Made by a program: the position numbers and the translations under genes. Below are positions 23,252 to 34,537 of a stretch of 64,000 nucleotides of DNA, piece after piece. Numbering within the stretch: the stretch's first letter is position 1; each line of letters starts with the position of its first letter. The stretch is from contig CAJNOJ010000036.1 of the NCBI GenBank assembly GCA_905250025.1, forward strand, positions 372,001-436,000. The letters are read 5' to 3'. This DNA comes from Adineta ricciae (taxonomy: Eukaryota > Rotifera > Eurotatoria > Adinetida > Adinetidae). Under the pieces are notes generated by a model. That model searched no databases, was not told the origin of the DNA, and worked only from the letters and a program-made list of their open reading frames with translations.

Positions 23252-26200
23252 ATGTACATTTCAATCTATTGTATATTGTCTTTCTTGATTTCTGCATGTT
23301 CAGGAATATCCGTGAAAGCATCTGATGGTTGCGGTTACGATGTAAACAAGATACTTTGCTCTAAGATATAGATATGTCATCTGTTACTGATTTTGGTAGG
23401 TGTGTAATTTAGGCGATCCGAATAAATTAAATGTGCACATTGTTCCACACACTCATAATGATGTTGGTTGGTTAAAAACTGTTGATCAGTACTTCTATGG
23501 TGGTAAGTAGCCGAGATCATATGCATTGTACAATCAGAGTGAGCTTGTTTTCAGCACGAAATGATATTCAACATGCTGCAGTGCAATATATTCTCGACTC
23601 GGTCATTCCAGCGCTAATCGAAAATCCTGATCGTCGTTTCGTTTATGTTGAAATCGCTTTCTTCTGGCGCTGGTGGATCCAACAAACCGAAGACATGCAA
23701 AATACAGTGAGAAAACTTGTCAATGAAAGTAAAGAAATATCTGATCATCGACGAAAAAACGTTGAAGTTTATTCATTGCAATTCGAAATAGGACATCTAG
23801 AATTTATTTCTGGCGGATGGTCAATGAACGATGAAGGTGTGACGCATTACAATTCCATTATAGATCAACATAGTTTAGGGGCTGAGTTTTTGCGTGATCA
23901 ATTTGGTGAATGTGGTAGACCGAAACTTGGCTGGCAAATTGATCCATTCGGTCATTCGAAAGAAGTAGCTTCATTGTTTGCACAGGTGATTGAATAAACG
24001 AAGATGAGACTCTTGACGGAGAAAAAGAAAAAATGGTTTTCCTTTACAATTAAGATGGGTTTCGACGGATTGTTCTTCGGAAGAATCGACTTTCAAGATT
24101 ATACTCAACGGAACCAATCAAAAACGATGGAAATGATTTGGAAAGGTAGTTACGACCTTGGTGAACCAAGTTGGCTTTTCACTGGTGTCATTCCAAGAGT
24201 ATATACAGCACCACAATCATTTTGTTTTGATTATCGGTGTCATGATGAACCAATTCGAGTAAGTTTCTTTTGGAGAGCCATGCGATACCATCGTGTATCT
24301 ATAGGATGATCCACAATTGCATGACTATAATGTACCAGAGCGTGTACAAGCATTCATTGACGCAGCACACATACAAGTTAGATCGTTTCAGGTGGACTTA
24401 CGTTGAGTAAAGGCTTTTTTTAGGCACGTAGTTATACAACTAATCACATAATGATGACTATGGGAAGTGATTTTCATTATGAAAATTCTAACGAATGGTT
24501 TAAAAACTTAGAAAAACTAATGAAATATGTTAACGCACAGGTAGTATCTCTTATTCTCGAACTAACTTTCTATTGATTTAAATCTGCTTAGCAAGCGAAT
24601 GGAAGTGATGTCAATCTATTCTATTCGACTCCAACATGTTATCTATATGCATTGAATCAAGTTAATAAAACTTGGCCAACGAAAACTGACGATTTTTTCC
24701 CCATTTCATGGAATACACATGGTTTGTGGACTGGCTATTTTACATCACGGCCAGCATTAAAACGATATGAACGATATGCAAATAATATTCTTCAAGTGAC
24801 AAAGCAATTGAATGCATTTTCAAATCTTACACTGCGTCATGCATTTTTTCCTCTAAGTAACATTGATAAACAAACGAATTTGTTCTTGTCTTTACAGATA
24901 ACTTCATGCATAGGTGAAGCGATGGGGATTGTTCAGCATCATGACGCAGTGAGTGGAACTGAAAAACAGCATGTAGCAAATGATTATGCACAACGTTTGG
25001 CACAGGGTATTGATTCTGCAGAAGTAAGAAGAGGAATGTCTAATTCAAGGTACAATAGTTAACATTTATCTTCAGTATGTCGTCGATCAAGCATTGAAAA
25101 AGTTGTTATCAAAGGGAGATCATTCATTGCCGGTTCCAAATCAGTTTTTTTGTCATTTTTTGAACATTAGTGAATGTCTACCAATTGAAGATCAAAATAA
25201 TGTAAGTGAAGTAATTCGTGGGAGTTCACTTAATGATTGGCCATTAAAATAGTTTACAATCACTATCTGGAATCCAACAATTCAACCAATTGAACAAATT
25301 GTTCGTGTACCAGTGACAAAAATGTATACGATTCGAAATGCAACGGGCCAAGGAATTGTAGCCGACGTAAAGCTGATCTACAATATCTTATTTCTTCAAT
25401 TAGTTCACATTGAACTATATAGATGCTGCCAATTGCTCTGTCTGTCAAAACTATACCAGGTCGAATGAGTCGAGCTGACTACGAACTACTGTTTACAGCA
25501 TCCGTACCTGGCCTTGGTTTCAGTACTTATTATTTCGAAACTAAAAGTAATGCATTGTTGCATTTATTCTCTATATGACTTCTTATAAAAAACAGATCAA
25601 TCGGTAAAACAAACTATGAAAGTAATACGAGATCAAGCTTGTATACTTCAAAACAAAGTAACAGAGAAAAATATTTGTATCAAGGATCTGTCTGATTTTT
25701 AACATAGCATCTTCGAATTGAATTTGATGAGAAAGGAAATTTAATCAAGATAAGAAATCTCGATAGAAATTTCGATGTTGCATTCTCCGGTCAAGGTTTA
25801 TATTGGTATACAAGTAAAAAAAGCTTTCATCGTCGTGGAAGACAAAGAATCTTGCTGTATTTTTCATGATTTTCAGGTTTTCCAGGAAATAGTTCAATGC
25901 CAGAATTTCAAGCTTCCGGTGCATATTTTTTCCGTCCATTAACACCGTATCCAATACCAGCGAGCAACACTCGAAACATGTAAGCGTTCAATTCAGTATT
26001 AGGAAGCTTTCTAATGGCTGTTTTCAGAACGTGCACCTATACACATCAAGTTAACAAAGCATCGATTGTCTATAATAATTGGGCTAGCCAAGAGATAAGT
26101 ATCTATGGTGAAGGACATATTGTTGAAGTTGAATGGATTGTTGGACCAATACCGATTGAAGATGATCGTGGGAAAGAAATTATCATGCGTTATGACACAG

Positions 26201-27133
26201 ATATTCCGAGTGATGGACTTTTCTACACCGATGCTAACGGACGACAAGTCTTACAGCGTAAAAGAGATTATCGATCGTCCTATAATTACACTGTCTATGA
26301 AGGTGTTAGCGGTAACTATTATCCAGTTGCCAGTCGTATTTGGGTTAAAGATAGTCAAAGACAACTAACTGTACTTACAGGTGCTGACTTTCTTTTCCGA
26401 CTGATTAGACGATTTTGTTTTGTCTTTTGTACCATTCTAGATCGTTCACAAGGCGGCTCAAGTATGCACGATGGTTCCGTCGAACTGATGATTCATCGAC
26501 GGACGTTATACGATGATTCTCAAGGTGTAGGTGAACCAATCAACGAAACGGCATATGGTCGAGGTCTTGTTGTTCGTGGTAAACATTATTTGATCATCGA
26601 ACCAGTAGAATCGAGCGCATCGTATCATCGTATGGCAAGTCAAAAGCTTTTCATGAGTCCTACGATGACGTTTGCTCTGCCGAATGTATCTTATGAAGTT
26701 TATTCACATAATTATCATCAGACATGGACGAGTTTGAATCAATCGTTACCTGTCAATGTTCATTTATTGACTTTGGATCAATTATCTGCGAAAGTTTTTC
26801 TTCTACGCGTTGAACATTATTTTGAAACGGACGAAGATGCCGTTTACTCGAAATCAGTGGAAATTGATTTACAAAGCGTATTTCATGTCCTGGGAAAAAT
26901 TACTGATTTGACTGAACTAACTTTAGTAGCTAATTTGCCATTGACCAATATGAAACGTTTAACATGGAGAACAGATCGAAATGAATCGTCCTATTGGAAG
27001 TCAACGGGTTTGTAAAAGAATCTCTTCCTCACTCAATTGAAAATTGTTCGTTTTAGATTCGAGATTCTTTCAGACGACAATGGTGACGTTAAATCCCATG
27101 CAGATCAAAACTTTCCAAGTTACGGTGGAATAA
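23252..27133 (+). CDS. MAN2B1: Lysosomal alpha-mannosidase (GH38)
   Basis: Seventeen exons: 23252-23341, 23400-23502, 23555-23728, 23792-23985, 24055-24258, 24305-24376, 24424-24540, 24592-25023, 25076-25201, 25253-25366, 25423-25546, 25596-25657, 25708-25813, 25877-25979, 26028-26380, 26441-27007 and 27057-27133. They sum to 3018 bases, 1005 residues (human MAN2B1 is about 1010). A signal peptide ([16 protein letters not shown]) leads to the lumen. Catalytic signatures are intact: zinc-binding PHTHNDVGW, nucleophile Asp173 in [20 protein letters not shown], and QHHDAVSGT. The C-terminal beta domain ends [12 protein letters not shown]. It removes alpha-linked mannose from glycoprotein glycans in the lysosome. 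The intron at 23729-23791 is easily missed because it stays open in frame; removing it restores the family spacing before LEF. Confidence 0.95.
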
Positions 27134-27555
27134 TCTGTTTGAAGAACTTACACTTTACTTCGAATTCTCTCTTTTCAAATAAAATACGAATATTTGATAA
27201 AGACGTTGTGCACTTTTCTTTTTGATCGAAGTGCAAAGTACACGATGATGTGAACCTAGAATATCGAAAGGTACCCTTATCGATGAAAAGGGATCAGATA
27301 AAGAGAAGAACGACTTTGTGTGTGTATTTAATTATTTTTATGACGAAATAAATGTCATTCATTCACATGACTCCGAAAGCTTATTGGCTCTTGCAAAATT
27401 ACTCCACCTCGTGATGAAACATATGATATAAAAATACCTTTTTCTCCTTCTATTCGCACATGGTATGAAATTTAACCGTCATCGGTATGTCAATGAATGC
27501 AAATAAACGGCATTGTTACATTTTACATCGAGATACTATTTGTTTAGGTTGAAAA
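27134..27555. other. Mannosidase 3' flank
   Basis: Contains AATAAA at 27347-27352 for the mannosidase transcript and a TTTAG just before the next gene that could be a 5' UTR acceptor. No other feature. Confidence 0.5.
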
Positions 27556-27969
27556 ATGAGAGAATTTGAACGCATTCAACGAATTATGGATCTTGTTACT
27601 CGCCTGTGGGCATACGATCAAACGCTAACACTGGGAGGTCTGTTAGAAAAATGGATTTGGACGGATTGGATGGCATCACGCGGTGATATTTTTCATCCTG
27701 AAGATAGTCAAACTGAACAACGTCTGAAAGAAGCACTCCAACGAGCTGAATCAAAGTCAAATCCTACAGAACTTTCACAATTACAGAAAAATGTTCTCGA
27801 ACAAATTGCAAAACTTTGGCCACTTGTTCCCGATCAACGTTTCGGACAATTCCTTTCAAACTACGCCTTTGGACACTTTATGGACCACCCTCCGAAGAAA
27901 ATGCTTCATCAAAGTGATGAAACGATTCTACAAGCATTGTTAAATGTACATACAAGCGTGCAAACTTAA
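27556..27969 (+). CDS. Small intronless protein with bacterial-like repeated helical motif
   Basis: One exon, 137 residues, no signal peptide or TM segment. Two halves look alike: RIQRIMDLVTRLWAYDQTLTLGGLLEKW and, after a charged linker, a second copy with VLEQIAKLWPLVPDQRFGQFL. The pattern RIxxILxxLxxLWxxxPDxRxGQLL resembles a short bacterial/phage domain family of about 60 residues (DUF1040-like, from memory; no search was run). Absence of introns in a region of multi-exon neighbours fits acquisition from bacteria. The role is unknown. Confidence 0.65.
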   Translation: MREFERIQRIMDLVTRLWAYDQTLTLGGLLEKWIWTDWMASRGDIFHPEDSQTEQRLKEALQRAESKSNPTELSQLQKNVLEQIAKLWPLVPDQRFGQFLSNYAFGHFMDHPPKKMLHQSDETILQALLNVHTSVQT

Positions 27970-28034
27970 GTTCTCTTTCCTCTGAAGAAAGGATACTTTT
28001 CTTTACTGATATCGATTGCTATCAAATACAAAAA

Positions 28035-28829
28035 TCAACATAAATTTTTGCCTAACCAAAGAGTGTCTTCATCACTAGCGAGGATAGAAAAGCCAAGTTT
28101 GGTGTAGAACTTGAATGCTCGTGTATTATTCGGTGCCATTCCTAAACATACGATTTTGTGTTCGTAAAGACACGAAACTGAATTTACCTAAATGAACGCC
28201 TTTTGATCCGCGTTGTTTTAACTCATTTTCAATATGACAGATCATCTTGGTACCGTAACCTTTTCCTAAACGAAGATCAATAGGTTTTCATCATTTGAAT
28301 CATTATAATAACTGACCTTGCGCCTTCGGCAGTAAATCAATATGCAGATGCGATGGATAGCCTTCAAAGAGTTTGAACGATTCAATATTATTCGAATGAA
28401 AACCTTGTATAACTTCCCAATCACGTTTCACTCTATCTTCTTTTGCAAAAGAAAAACAACGATGAAAAATGACCGTCTTCCGTTTACATCCTACAAACCT
28501 AATGGAATACTAACATAGATTTGTTTCATTTTCGGAAGCCATTCATCCACATATCGTTGGTAAAATAGTTCAGAATCAAGTGCTGCTAATACATATCCAG
28601 AAACCTCCTCCTTCGAATCTTTCAAAACAAATGATAGATCGGGAGATAAATGAATGTATGGTGAAACGAATCGATATCCTAAGACTTTCGGATCATTAAA
28701 AAACGAACAAGCATCATTGCCTGAATCTCCTGTATGCAAACATACAGCTACAGCTCCATCTTCGTCTGCGATTGTACATGGTCGAATATTAAACTCGTCC
28801 AACGATGATTGCTGGGCGGATGCTGACAT
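28035..28829 (-). CDS. GNAT-family N-acetyltransferase
   Basis: Four exons on the minus strand: 28829-28499, 28439-28317, 28265-28188 and 28141-28035, totalling 639 bases and 212 residues. The acetyl-CoA loop QGKGYGTKM (Q/RxxGxG/A) is split across exons 2 and 3. It is preceded by the beta strand LHIDLLP and followed by HLGMAPNNTRAFKFYTKLGF, the classic C-terminal half of the GNAT fold. No targeting signal is seen, so it is probably cytosolic. The overall pattern (IRPCTIADEDGAVAVC start, long strand-rich middle, ALDSELFYQRY) recalls bacterial GNATs and the acetyltransferase-like part of O-GlcNAcase-related proteins. The substrate cannot be inferred. Confidence 0.85.
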
Positions 28830-29829
28830 GTAAGATAAAATTATACTGGATGAAAAGAAAAAACATTAGCTTTTTTCTCTTTCGCGCACATCTATGTTGT
28901 GATAGCGTTTATACTATGTAAAAAAAGATAATATACAACCATCTTATCAGTAATGAATGAGTTCTAGTTTAAAATAGACGAGATCATATTTTACTATTTG
29001 TAGGTAAAAAGGCATTGACCAAACGATTGGGCATCGTGATAGATGACACACATATATGCGACTCATTCGTTGTTGTATGATCATTGATTGTCATAGTAAA
29101 TGTGTTATGAGCAAAATCTCGGAATATCTAGTTATTAGCGTCTTTTGACATGTTAAAATATGCCACAAAATAAATTTCTTCACACGGTAGATGACTGTCG
29201 ACGCGTCTTCCTCCTTCCGTCTTCGTACGTCACTCAGACAGATCTACCTGCATGTCGAAGATCAGTAGCTATTAGTCGATAATATGTGGATGTCACTGTA
29301 ATCGCATCTACTTACAGAAATCGTACGGTTAAAGAATTCCTATCTCAAGATTGTTCTATCAAGCTTCCCTGGTCAAATTCAATTGTTTCATCACAGATCT
29401 TTATACATGCTAGCAAGGCATACAAATTGTAATGTTGTTCTCATGCAAAGCTTTCTAGTTCTTTCAAAACTAGACGCAGATGATCGAGTATATCGTATCA
29501 TTTTATTAGGCAACTCTTTATCAGTATAATTTTATGACAATAACATTACAAAATATTGATATAGTTGAGATATAATATGTATTAATTTATCTTTCATAGT
29601 TTTATCCTGAACTAGAAGCGTCCTACGGGAGGGCAAGATTAATATCAATCGCTGCCCGACTACCAGCATCATTAGCACATTCAGTCGATGAGTATTTTCT
29701 CCGATCTATAAAAGGATTGCAAATGCAATTATCCACTAGAAATATGTATGCATTTTTTTACTATTTAGTGTTGATAAGGCTAACTCATCCTACTGGAAAT
29801 ACTGGATTTTTCTGTGAAGTCACATAAAG
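28830..29829. other. Intergenic, no gene seen
   Basis: AT-rich sequence upstream of the GNAT gene. The 29600-29760 part is somewhat less AT-rich and may be a further remnant of the dead PDZ gene, but no frame could be matched. Confidence 0.4.
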
Positions 29830-30447
29830 CAACAATTGATGCAGATCTTTGATGATGCACTTGAGTCTTTATCGACATTTTGATCATTGATTTCAATTAC
29901 TCGATCACCTTCTCGTGAAATCGGTGAGACTAGCTAGCGAATTCGCATAAATTCTACAAATATAAATACTAATACTACTAACTCCATGAGCGATGACGAA
30001 ACCGAACGACTAATTACCCTTCCCCAAATATATCTTACACAGCCGGTGGAGTGTTCTTGCGAAATTTGACAAATTCCGCCGACATGCTTGATGCAAAGTA
30101 ATGATAGGAACACAATTGTATGATAACGGTAGATGTTTAGTCGTTGAAGTTTTCTAGCTGCTTTGTTTCATGATCAACCCGTTAGTTTCACTTTTCGATT
30201 CTTCTATAGCTGCTTCTACTATACTGAGATTCACTTTTCTCGTGTCTCGACTGCCTACAGCTAGAATGATATCGTGTAGTTTAAGACCACCAGCTGCAGC
30301 TGGACTATTTCATTCGATAATCAACACATAGCACGGTGAGTGCGAATTGGTATTAAATCGAAGGTCAAATCCATCAAAATCATCCCACAGACACAAACAA
30401 CAAAGTTGAATCTCGGCATCTTGTTCAATATCATTATTACTAGACAT
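29830..30447 (-). pseudogene. Dead gene with two PDZ domains
   Basis: From an ATG at 30447 the minus strand reads a PDZ-like domain: GFDLRFNTN, an in-frame TGA, then NSPAAAGGLKLHDIILAVGS and GLIMKQ, stopping at 30154. A second PDZ follows at about 30008-29850: FGFVIAHG, YICRIYANSLAS, then a frameshift to REGDRVIEINDQNV. Both carry the binding-groove GF and the GLxxxDxIlxV / GDRVIEIN strand typical of PDZ scaffolds. The stop codon and frameshift show it is no longer functional, unless the breaks are assembly errors. A short open stretch at 30560-30640 (EEAILQQREL) may belong to its 5' part. Confidence 0.65.
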
Positions 30448-30887
30448 TTTCTACATTGTAATACTATCGTGAGTTAAAAAGCACACCTGTGAAAAAAGAC
30501 GTCAACGCAAGTGATTTAAAAACATCTACTGGTCGAGATATACCGACAATAATGCGCTTTACGAATAATTCTCTTTGCTGTAAGATGGCTTCTTCCAATA
30601 CATTTGTTGATAATACTTGCAAGAACAGTCTTCTTCTTTAGACACTCGACGTTTTCTTTCCAACTTCACTGAAAAAGAAGAAAAACCATTGGTCGAATAC
30701 TCTATGACGCTTAAAAAGTCATCATCTGTGCAGAACATTGAGACAACAAAGAATATCGAGTTTTTCTTTCTAAGCATAGGTAATAATAGTAAACTGTTGA
30801 CTGAAGCATGCATTTAAACACTCATTCTTTCCTTACGTACATTTTCATTCGAATGATAAATTTTATTTGCCAAAAAGATTCAGTTAT
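30448..30887. other. Gap between PDZ relic and LRR gene
   Basis: Overlapping short frames on both strands (30559-30813 minus, 30617-30817 plus), neither convincing. The minus-strand reading in another frame near 30560-30640 looks more protein-like and could be 5' remnant of the dead PDZ gene. Confidence 0.4.
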
Positions 30888-32235
30888 TTACAGAATTATT
30901 TGAAAATTTGCATTGTACTGCTGTACTTTCGAAAGTCTCTCTTTATCCTTTTGAGATAGATTACAATTAGTTAAATAGAGTTTCTCCAGCGATGGATGAT
31001 TTCGTATCATCTGTAGAAGATAATCGACACTCTTATTAGTTATACACTTCTGAGAATCTAAAGATAAAACTTGAATTGTTGAATTGTGTTTTTCAATTGC
31101 CTCAGCTAGTATTTGCAGACCGCTATCAGTGATACGATTTCCAGACAGATACAGATGTGTTATCGATTTATTTTTCATCAGCATTTGAGCAAGATGATTT
31201 GCACCTATGTCAGTAATTCCATTATAACCAAGATACAATTCTGACAGAGAACTTCTCTCGTTTGAGAGAGTTTTAGCCAGAGCATGCACACCTTCATCGG
31301 ATATGTTATTGTAAGATAAAGACAATAGTGTTAATCTATTCTTGACGGATAAGATTTCCGCTAATAGTAAAGCACCACTTTGCGTAATGTGATTATGATC
31401 AAGAACAAGTCCTGTGTATAAATCGTCCATATTCCATAATTGGTAAATATTGGCTCTCATATCTTCATCAGACAGTATCCATCCATCTAGATTCAAGATT
31501 GAGCTGTTGTCGCTTCTTCGTGTGATTTCTAAATTTGCATAATCTTCCTCTTCGATCATATCTGAAATTACAAGCAAAGAGTTTTTTTTAATTTTCTTTG
31601 TATTTCTTCAGGCGGTGCTTCTACTTAATCTATCATGAAGACTCTCGTCGACTCCTTCTAGCTGAGAGTATTTCTTGACCGATCCACTGTCAGTAGTTGT
31701 TACGTTATCTATTGAAGAGAAGGAGATTTATGCTCAAAGTTGGAGATTCTTTAGCATTACTTGACTTACCTTCATCCACTGAATCTTCCGCAGAAGTTTG
31801 TGGCTGTTTATCATTTGAACTTGCCGATGAATCTGATTTCTCACGTAACTCATTGAATTGTTCTGTTAACATTTGAGAATGCTGCTTTAATAGCTTATTT
31901 TCAGTTTCCAGTGTCTTGATTTGAAATGAGTTGCTGTTCATTCGAGAAGCTAGTTGAATAACACAATTATTGAAATGAGTAGCACTTTCTTCTAACTTCT
32001 TTATGCTATCGGATTTGTCGTGCTTAGACTTTTCGTCCGAACATTGCAGAATATGCTCATCAAACTTTTGCTGTAATTCCTTGTTCGTCTTCTGTAAATC
32101 TTGGATTTGTACATTTTGCTCAGCTAATTGATGGACTTGTTTTTCAAGTTGACTGACCTTTTCAGTTAGTTTAGAATTTCGTTGAATAAGTTCGCTGAAA
32201 ATATACTCCCATGATTCGAAGATTTTTATGTCCAT
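30888..32235 (-). CDS. Coiled-coil plus leucine-rich-repeat protein
   Basis: Three exons: 32235-31770, 31708-31625 and 31561-30888, summing to 1224 bases and 407 residues. Residues about 15-150 form a long heptad coiled coil (LTEKVSQLEKQVHQL, LQKTNKELQQKF, IKTLETENKLLKQH). A Ser/Asp-rich linker leads to a C-terminal ribonuclease-inhibitor-type LRR array of roughly five 28-residue repeats (LTLLSLSYNNISDEGVHAL, LSELYLGYNGITDIGANHL, ITHLYLSGNRITDSGLQIL), as in NLRC3-like proteins but without a NACHT ATPase. It is likely a cytosolic adaptor or scaffold. The open frame beginning at 31577 is not the start; its first residues are intron. Confidence 0.8.
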
Positions 32236-32622
32236 ACTTCCTTTCTTACGACAAAATGATGCAAACGAATATCTACAAAGGAAAGCGAAAGGATCAGTGA
32301 ATGGTCATCATGGTCTTGTTTAATACGAAAGATATTTGCGCTTCAGATTTTTACCCCTCAGATACCAGATGACAATTTGTTTTCATTTGCTACTAAACAA
32401 GAACTTGCATCAATTTTTTCTTCATCTTTTGTATCTTATCGTTTGTCGTGTCTGCCTGCACATAATGAATCATCATGGAAATTTTTTATCAGTCAGTAAA
32501 AGTCATGTGCTATGGATCTCCCCTTTGTAAACTTCGAAAGTAGATAAAGATATATTAGGAGTTTATAAAGAATCAACTAAACGGTGTACCACTCATTCAT
32601 TTTCTTTTATCATTGTAGCAAT
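32236..32622. other. Divergent promoter region
   Basis: Lies between the minus-strand coiled-coil/LRR gene and the plus-strand RING/TRAF gene. A TTGTAG just before the latter's ATG could be a 5' UTR splice acceptor. Nothing else seen. Confidence 0.45.
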
Positions 32623-33276
32623 ATGTCAACGTCTTTCATACGTGATCGACCATATTTAGCAAAGGAGCGTGCATCTGATATAGCAATGCCCAGACTTGTT
32701 ATATGCCCATTGTGTCACGGCTTTCTATGGCGTCCAATAGCTTGCACCACATGTGAAACACCCTTTTGTAAATCCTGTATAAAGAACTGGAAAGCGGAAA
32801 AGACCGAGCCCATACCTTGTCCAGAGAACTGTCTCGAATTCATCGAACGAAAATGTCCAGCCGGCTACCTGTATGCTTTATCAGAATTAAAATTAACCTG
32901 TCTGAACAAAAATAATGGATGCAACGAAACTTTACCATACAATAGTCTGGAAACTCACGAAGAATCGTGCAGTTACAGACTGAAGACATGTCCTGGGTGT
33001 CGAACAGAAATCATCAAGATGAAATTCGACGAACATTGTGGCCAATGTCCATTGTTTTTACTAACGTGTTCTGAATGTAACACTAGTTATCAACGCCAGT
33101 ATGAAGGTGAACATGATGTCACAGTATGCTTACGTATTCAGTTACGTCAACTTCAAGATAACCATACAAAACATCAGCAAGAAGCAAATGAAAGAATAAC
33201 CTGCCTAGAAGACCAAATACGTAGCCTTTGGCAACTTGTTGAATCGTCGAAGAATGTTCAAGTCGACACACAATAG
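32623..33276 (+). CDS. RING / TRAF-type zinc-finger protein
   Basis: Single coding exon, 217 residues from the ATG at 32623 (an in-frame ATG at 32584 probably lies in the 5' UTR). A variant RING comes first (CPLCHGFLWRPIAC, CETPFCKSC, IPCPENC). Two TRAF-type zinc fingers follow (LTCLNKNNGCNETLPY, ETHEESCSYRLKTCPGC, DEHCGQCPLFLLTCSEC), then a C-terminal coiled coil (LQDNHTKHQQEANERITCLED). There is no MATH domain. Members of this type act as E3 ubiquitin ligases or adaptors for receptor signalling. The spacing after the fourth cysteine is unusual, so ligase activity is uncertain. Similar in layout to the first half of the protein at 16830. Confidence 0.82.
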   Translation: MSTSFIRDRPYLAKERASDIAMPRLVICPLCHGFLWRPIACTTCETPFCKSCIKNWKAEKTEPIPCPENCLEFIERKCPAGYLYALSELKLTCLNKNNGCNETLPYNSLETHEESCSYRLKTCPGCRTEIIKMKFDEHCGQCPLFLLTCSECNTSYQRQYEGEHDVTVCLRIQLRQLQDNHTKHQQEANERITCLEDQIRSLWQLVESSKNVQVDTQ

Positions 33277-33565
33277 ACCCTACCATGTACAGTATTTTTT
33301 GAAAAAAGGATAAAAATTTGTTCATTTTCCAAAAAGAAAACCTCTTAAAATGATTGGAAAAAATGTGTTTTAGACTTTTTTAAACATATAGTCTTACTCG
33401 AAAGACACTTTTTGAAGGTATAAATGAGGATTCCATCGAAAATCGTCCGTCCATCGTGACATAGCGTCGTAAAAATCCTTTCATTGTTGACTCGGTATGC
33501 ACCACAGTGTGTGTCTGCTCATTGTTCTATTTATTTCAATTTGAGATGCTACATTTACTTATTTT

Positions 33566-34537
33566 CTAAATAAAACAAGTAATCTTTTTCACTAGTGTAA
33601 CTAGAGTTTTTCGGAACACAGTGCCCGTGATTGTATATAAATAGAACGGCATGCAACTTGGAATGTAGGTGAGCAGAAGAACAAAATTGAAAAGTAAACT
33701 TTCTAATGCTTTTTGAGTTGATGATTTTGTTTGATAGAATGTATAAGTTAGATAACATTTCTGTACTGCTTGGGGAAAAGTAAATATCGCCAGAAGAAGA
33801 CATTGGGCCACTAACATCAAAGTTAGACTACGTTCGTCTTTCCTATTGCGTCGAGTACTGCTGTTGGTTGTGGTGATTTGAGATGCTTGAATTTGTCGGC
33901 TATCTCGAACGTGAGAAATTGTAAACAAACCAAATATGAGTATTACGATGACTGGTATCACCGTGGTAATAAGCGACTGACTTAAATCATTGAATACGCG
34001 GCAAGTATCGGACTTTGCATAACATTTTTGAGGAGTGCCAACGAGATTAGCATCGAAACAGTAGATAGTTTCAGCCCAAAAAAGTAAAGATAGGATGCTA
34101 ATGATCAACATTGACAGAAAAACATTTCTTCTATTGCTGAGTTGACGTCGACGAAGATTTCGGCTTGAAATCAAGTAACGATCGATGGTAGCAAGACTGA
34201 GAAGCCATGAAGCAATTGTTCGACTTGTAAATAGGACAAATATTCGTAGTTTGCAAAGTACGGATACTGTCTCCGTTTGATCAGATATCATAAACCAACT
34301 CTGAAGCGCACGTGGTGGAACACCCGACACAATTGCAATCAAATTGAATATACTAGCCAGAAGAAAACAGAGCACACACGGTTTGGAACGTATACATCGT
34401 TGCGTAAATACGAAACAATTCAAAACGTTGCCAACAATACCAGAGATAAGAATCACAATTGACATCGACAAAGTTATTTCTCCCGATGTGTACTGCAATG
34501 AAGATATATAAGCGGTAGTTGCGCTAGTACTCGACAT
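33566..34537 (-). CDS. Rhodopsin-like GPCR, peptide-receptor type
   Basis: Intronless, 323 residues, seven hydrophobic segments. Class A hallmarks: TM1 GIVGNVLNCFVF, TM2 with an N-L pattern, a DRY-type motif at the end of TM3 (LATIDRYLISS), and FTFPQAVQKCY in TM6. TM7 has a Pro-containing tail (IPSCMPFYLYTITG) in place of canonical NPxxY. The long basic third inner loop (STRRNRKDERSL) is typical for G-protein coupling. Resembles the orphan FMRFamide-type receptor expansions of rotifers. The TATATATATA tract about 45 bases upstream of the start may be a TATA region. Confidence 0.87.
   Translation of the reverse strand: MSSTSATTAYISSLQYTSGEITLSMSIVILISGIVGNVLNCFVFTQRCIRSKPCVLCFLLASIFNLIAIVSGVPPRALQSWFMISDQTETVSVLCKLRIFVLFTSRTIASWLLSLATIDRYLISSRNLRRRQLSNRRNVFLSMLIISILSLLFWAETIYCFDANLVGTPQKCYAKSDTCRVFNDLSQSLITTVIPVIVILIFGLFTISHVRDSRQIQASQITTTNSSTRRNRKDERSLTLMLVAQCLLLAIFTFPQAVQKCYLTYTFYQTKSSTQKALESLLFNFVLLLTYIPSCMPFYLYTITGTVFRKTLVTLVKKITCFI

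Noticed and set aside
24841-24897. Possible extra intron in the mannosidase before [10 protein letters not shown]
   Set aside because: A GTAAC donor and TTACAG acceptor exist, but splicing them shifts the frame; reading through keeps the frame and the total length fits the family.
30559-30817. Overlapping opposite-strand frames of 84 and 66 residues
   Set aside because: Low-complexity, antisense to each other, no start context or domain.
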